Assembly (NCBI GenBank): GCA_036499395.1
Contig: DASYDW010000056.1
Coordinates: 1 to 64,000, forward strand
Length of the DNA: 64,000 nucleotides
Source: Pirellulales bacterium
GTDB lineage: Bacteria; Planctomycetota; Planctomycetia; Pirellulales; JACPPG01
Direction of reading: 5' to 3'
Made by a program: the position numbers and the translations under genes. Under the pieces are notes generated by a model. It searched no databases, was not told the DNA's origin, and saw nothing but the letters and a program-made list of their open reading frames with translations. Below are positions 62,183-64,000 of the stretch, piece after piece (position 1 is the first letter of the stretch; every line of letters begins with the position of its first letter).

Positions 62183-64000
62183 ATGCACCTAAGCGATCGT
62201 TTAACGACGAGCTGGCTGTTGGCCGTGGCGATTTTGGCAATGACCGGCACTGCCACGCGCGCCGACGACGCGCCGGTCGCCGTCGCGCAGCAGGACGCGA
62301 AGGCGGCGGCGAAGGAACCTGAGTTCAACACTCATATCGCGCCGCTTTTCAAGAAGTACTGCCTGGGTTGCCACAACGCCGACGATGCGGAACACGATCT
62401 CGTTCTGGAGACGCATGAAAGCCTGTTGAAAGGGGGCAAAGCCGGTGCGGCGATTGTGCCGGGCCAGGGCGATGCGAGCCGTCTGCTGTTGATGCTCGAC
62501 GGACGTGCCAAGCCCGCCATGCCGCCTGAAGGAAACGAAGGGCCCACGCCGGCCGAGATCGCGCTGGTGAAGTCCTGGATCGATGCCGGTGCCAAGGGCC
62601 CCACTGGCGCGGCGCCTGACCCAACACTGTTGGTCACCCCCAAGGTCGCATTGCGTGGTACGCCGCGCCGGCAGATCAATGCCGTGGCCATCTCACCGGA
62701 CGGTAAGCTGGCGGCGCTCGCCGGTTACGCCGAGATCCGCTTGATCGCGACCGACAGCCGGGCGACGGTCCGCAAATTCTCGGGACATCGCGGCAATGTA
62801 ACGGACGTGGAATTCTCGAAGGACGGTGCCCGGCTCCTCTCGGCAGCCGGTGAGGCGGGCCTCTTCGGCGAAGCAATCGTGTGGAACGTGGCCGACGGTG
62901 CGCCGCTGCGAAAGATTGTCGGCCATCGTGACAGCCTTTATGCCGCGACGGCCAGCCCTGAAGGCCAATTGATCGCCACCGGCGGCTATGACCAGCAGAT
63001 CAAGCTGTGGGACGCCGCCAGCGGTGAATTGGTGCGCACCTTGGCCGGCCACAATGGCGCGGTCTACGATCTGGCATTCAGCCCGAACGGAAAATTGCTG
63101 GCCAGCGCCAGCGCCGATCGATCGGTGAAATTATGGGAAGTGTCGACCGGCGAACGGCTGGACACCTTCGGCCAGCCACTGAAGGAACTTTACACCGTGG
63201 CCTTCGCGCCGGACGGTAAGCACGTCGTGGCCGGCGGCGTCGATAATCGCATTCGCGTCTGGCAGATCAGTGATTCGGCCAAAGAGGGAACCAATCCGCT
63301 GGTCTATACGCGCTTCGCGCACGAAGGGGCCGTCATCAAGCTGGCCTACTCGCCCGACGGCAAATGGCTAACCAGCGCTGCCGAAGATCGCACGTTGAAG
63401 GTATGGGACGCGGCGACGTATCTCGAAAAGCGTGAGCTCGAAGCGCAGCCCGACTGGGCCGGCGCCCTGGCCATCGCGCCGGACAACAAAACGCTGCTCG
63501 CCGGGCGCCTGGATGGCAGTGTCGGCTTCTACGACGTCACGACCGGCGATCGCATTCCGCTTCCGAAGCCCGAGATCACGGCGCTTGAGCCGCGCGGCGT
63601 CGAGCGAGGAACAACAACGCGCGTTCGCATCGTCGGCAAGAATCTGCTCGAACCGACGGCCGTCAAGTTCGATCGTGGGCAGTTCACTTCCACGATCGTT
63701 CCGCAGGATGCCGACACGGCCCGCGCAGACGAATTATGGGTCGACATCGTGCCGGCTGCCGATACGCCGCGGGGGCGTTATCAGTTGTCCCTCACGACCA
63801 GTGGGGGCGACAGCGGACAACTGTCGATCGAGGTCGACAATTTACCGCAACGAGTCGAAGCCGAGCCCAATGCGACTGTTGCTGCCGTCGCGCCGCTGGC
63901 GCTGCCTGCCTGTGTGTGGGGCACGCTGGCCACGATGGGGGACGTCGATCATGTCACGTTCGATGCCCGGGCCGGCCAAACGATTGTCGTCGATCTGGCC
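62183..64000 (+). CDS. Cytochrome c (PSCyt1) - WD40 repeat protein, 3' truncated
   Basis: At least 606 residues; the frame is open at the window end. A signal peptide (LLAVAILAMTGTATRA) leads into a planctomycete cytochrome c domain with CxxCH at 60-64 (KKYCLGCHN). From about residue 155 come WD40 repeats, for example SPDGKLAALAGYAEIRLI, FSPNGKLLASASADRSVKLW and YSPDGKWLTSAAEDRTLKVW, then Ig-like or pre-peptidase segments (QVEAEPNATVAAV). It is the third gene in a DUF1501-DUF1549/1553-WD40 cluster and probably acts with them. ATG 62183 is the natural start. Confidence 0.88.
   Translation, partial: MHLSDRLTTSWLLAVAILAMTGTATRADDAPVAVAQQDAKAAAKEPEFNTHIAPLFKKYCLGCHNADDAEHDLVLETHESLLKGGKAGAAIVPGQGDASRLLLMLDGRAKPAMPPEGNEGPTPAEIALVKSWIDAGAKGPTGAAPDPTLLVTPKVALRGTPRRQINAVAISPDGKLAALAGYAEIRLIATDSRATVRKFSGHRGNVTDVEFSKDGARLLSAAGEAGLFGEAIVWNVADGAPLRKIVGHRDSLYAATASPEGQLIATGGYDQQIKLWDAASGELVRTLAGHNGAVYDLAFSPNGKLLASASADRSVKLWEVSTGERLDTFGQPLKELYTVAFAPDGKHVVAGGVDNRIRVWQISDSAKEGTNPLVYTRFAHEGAVIKLAYSPDGKWLTSAAEDRTLKVWDAATYLEKRELEAQPDWAGALAIAPDNKTLLAGRLDGSVGFYDVTTGDRIPLPKPEITALEPRGVERGTTTRVRIVGKNLLEPTAVKFDRGQFTSTIVPQDADTARADELWVDIVPAADTPRGRYQLSLTTSGGDSGQLSIEVDNLPQRVEAEPNATVAAVAPLALPACVWGTLATMGDVDHVTFDARAGQTIVVDLA

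Overview
The window looks like the chromosome of a Planctomycetota member, most likely from the Pirellulales group. It has high GC, proteins with DUF1501 and DUF1549/DUF1553 domains followed by a cytochrome c-WD40 protein, prepilin-like proteins (one of the DUF1559 type), a PEP-CTERM surface protein, and two copies of a redoxin-cytochrome-copper monooxygenase fusion. No rRNA, tRNA, CRISPR array, transposase or replication origin was seen.

Layout. 1-10084: an exopolysaccharide locus, all on the + strand and tightly packed. It holds a BY-kinase-like fragment, a priming sugar transferase with a degenerate GGDEF-like N-terminus, a glycosyltransferase fused to a NodB deacetylase, a flippase, a CelD/FemAB-like acyltransferase, an O-antigen ligase-type enzyme and two more glycosyltransferases. 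An intact PAS-GGDEF diguanylate cyclase and galE follow. 12494-16872: a penicillin acylase-like hydrolase and the first redoxin-cytochrome-copper protein. 16985-20641 (minus strand): an IscA-type Fe-S protein, a cysteine desulfurase and a pyruvate/indolepyruvate decarboxylase-like enzyme. 20859-22292: a loose cluster of very small genes. 22568-25419: a BASS transporter overlapping a membrane glycosyltransferase. 25519-27418: a complete type II restriction-modification system that matches PvuII in motifs and layout. 27496-32432: metabolic genes (YjbQ family, dapL, thioesterase, aldehyde dehydrogenase). 33531-37906: a three-gene ABC transporter operon. 37979-43983: a hydrolase, two overlapping tiny genes, a lipoprotein, a DUF1559 prepilin-like protein, the second redoxin-cytochrome-copper protein and a metal-binding lipoprotein. 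44084-50463 (minus strand): an M81 peptidase, a class III aminotransferase, an SMP-30-like protein, a methyltransferase, a cupin and a quinone oxidoreductase. 50765-56818: a pilin-like protein, a Gly-rich membrane protein and a full-length Lhr helicase. 57087-64000: a PEP-CTERM protein, then the DUF1501, DUF1549/1553 and cytochrome c-WD40 genes; the last runs off the window.

How the genes work together. The first 12 kb can build, modify, export and polymerise a surface polysaccharide: priming transferase, chain-extending transferases, Wzx-type flippase, Wzy-type ligase/polymerase and GalE for precursors. The neighbouring cyclase may supply a c-di-GMP signal. The restriction-modification island is self-contained: methyltransferase on one strand, controller and endonuclease overlapping on the other, with a direct repeat between them that is the likely controller operator. 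The IscA and cysteine desulfurase genes belong to Fe-S assembly, although no scaffold gene is present here.

Most notable points: the two fused redoxin-cytochrome c-copper monooxygenase-like proteins, which keep a complete set of candidate copper ligands; the PvuII-like system; the sugar transferase with a dead GGDEF-like domain beside a live cyclase; and a family of intergenic two-hairpin repeats.
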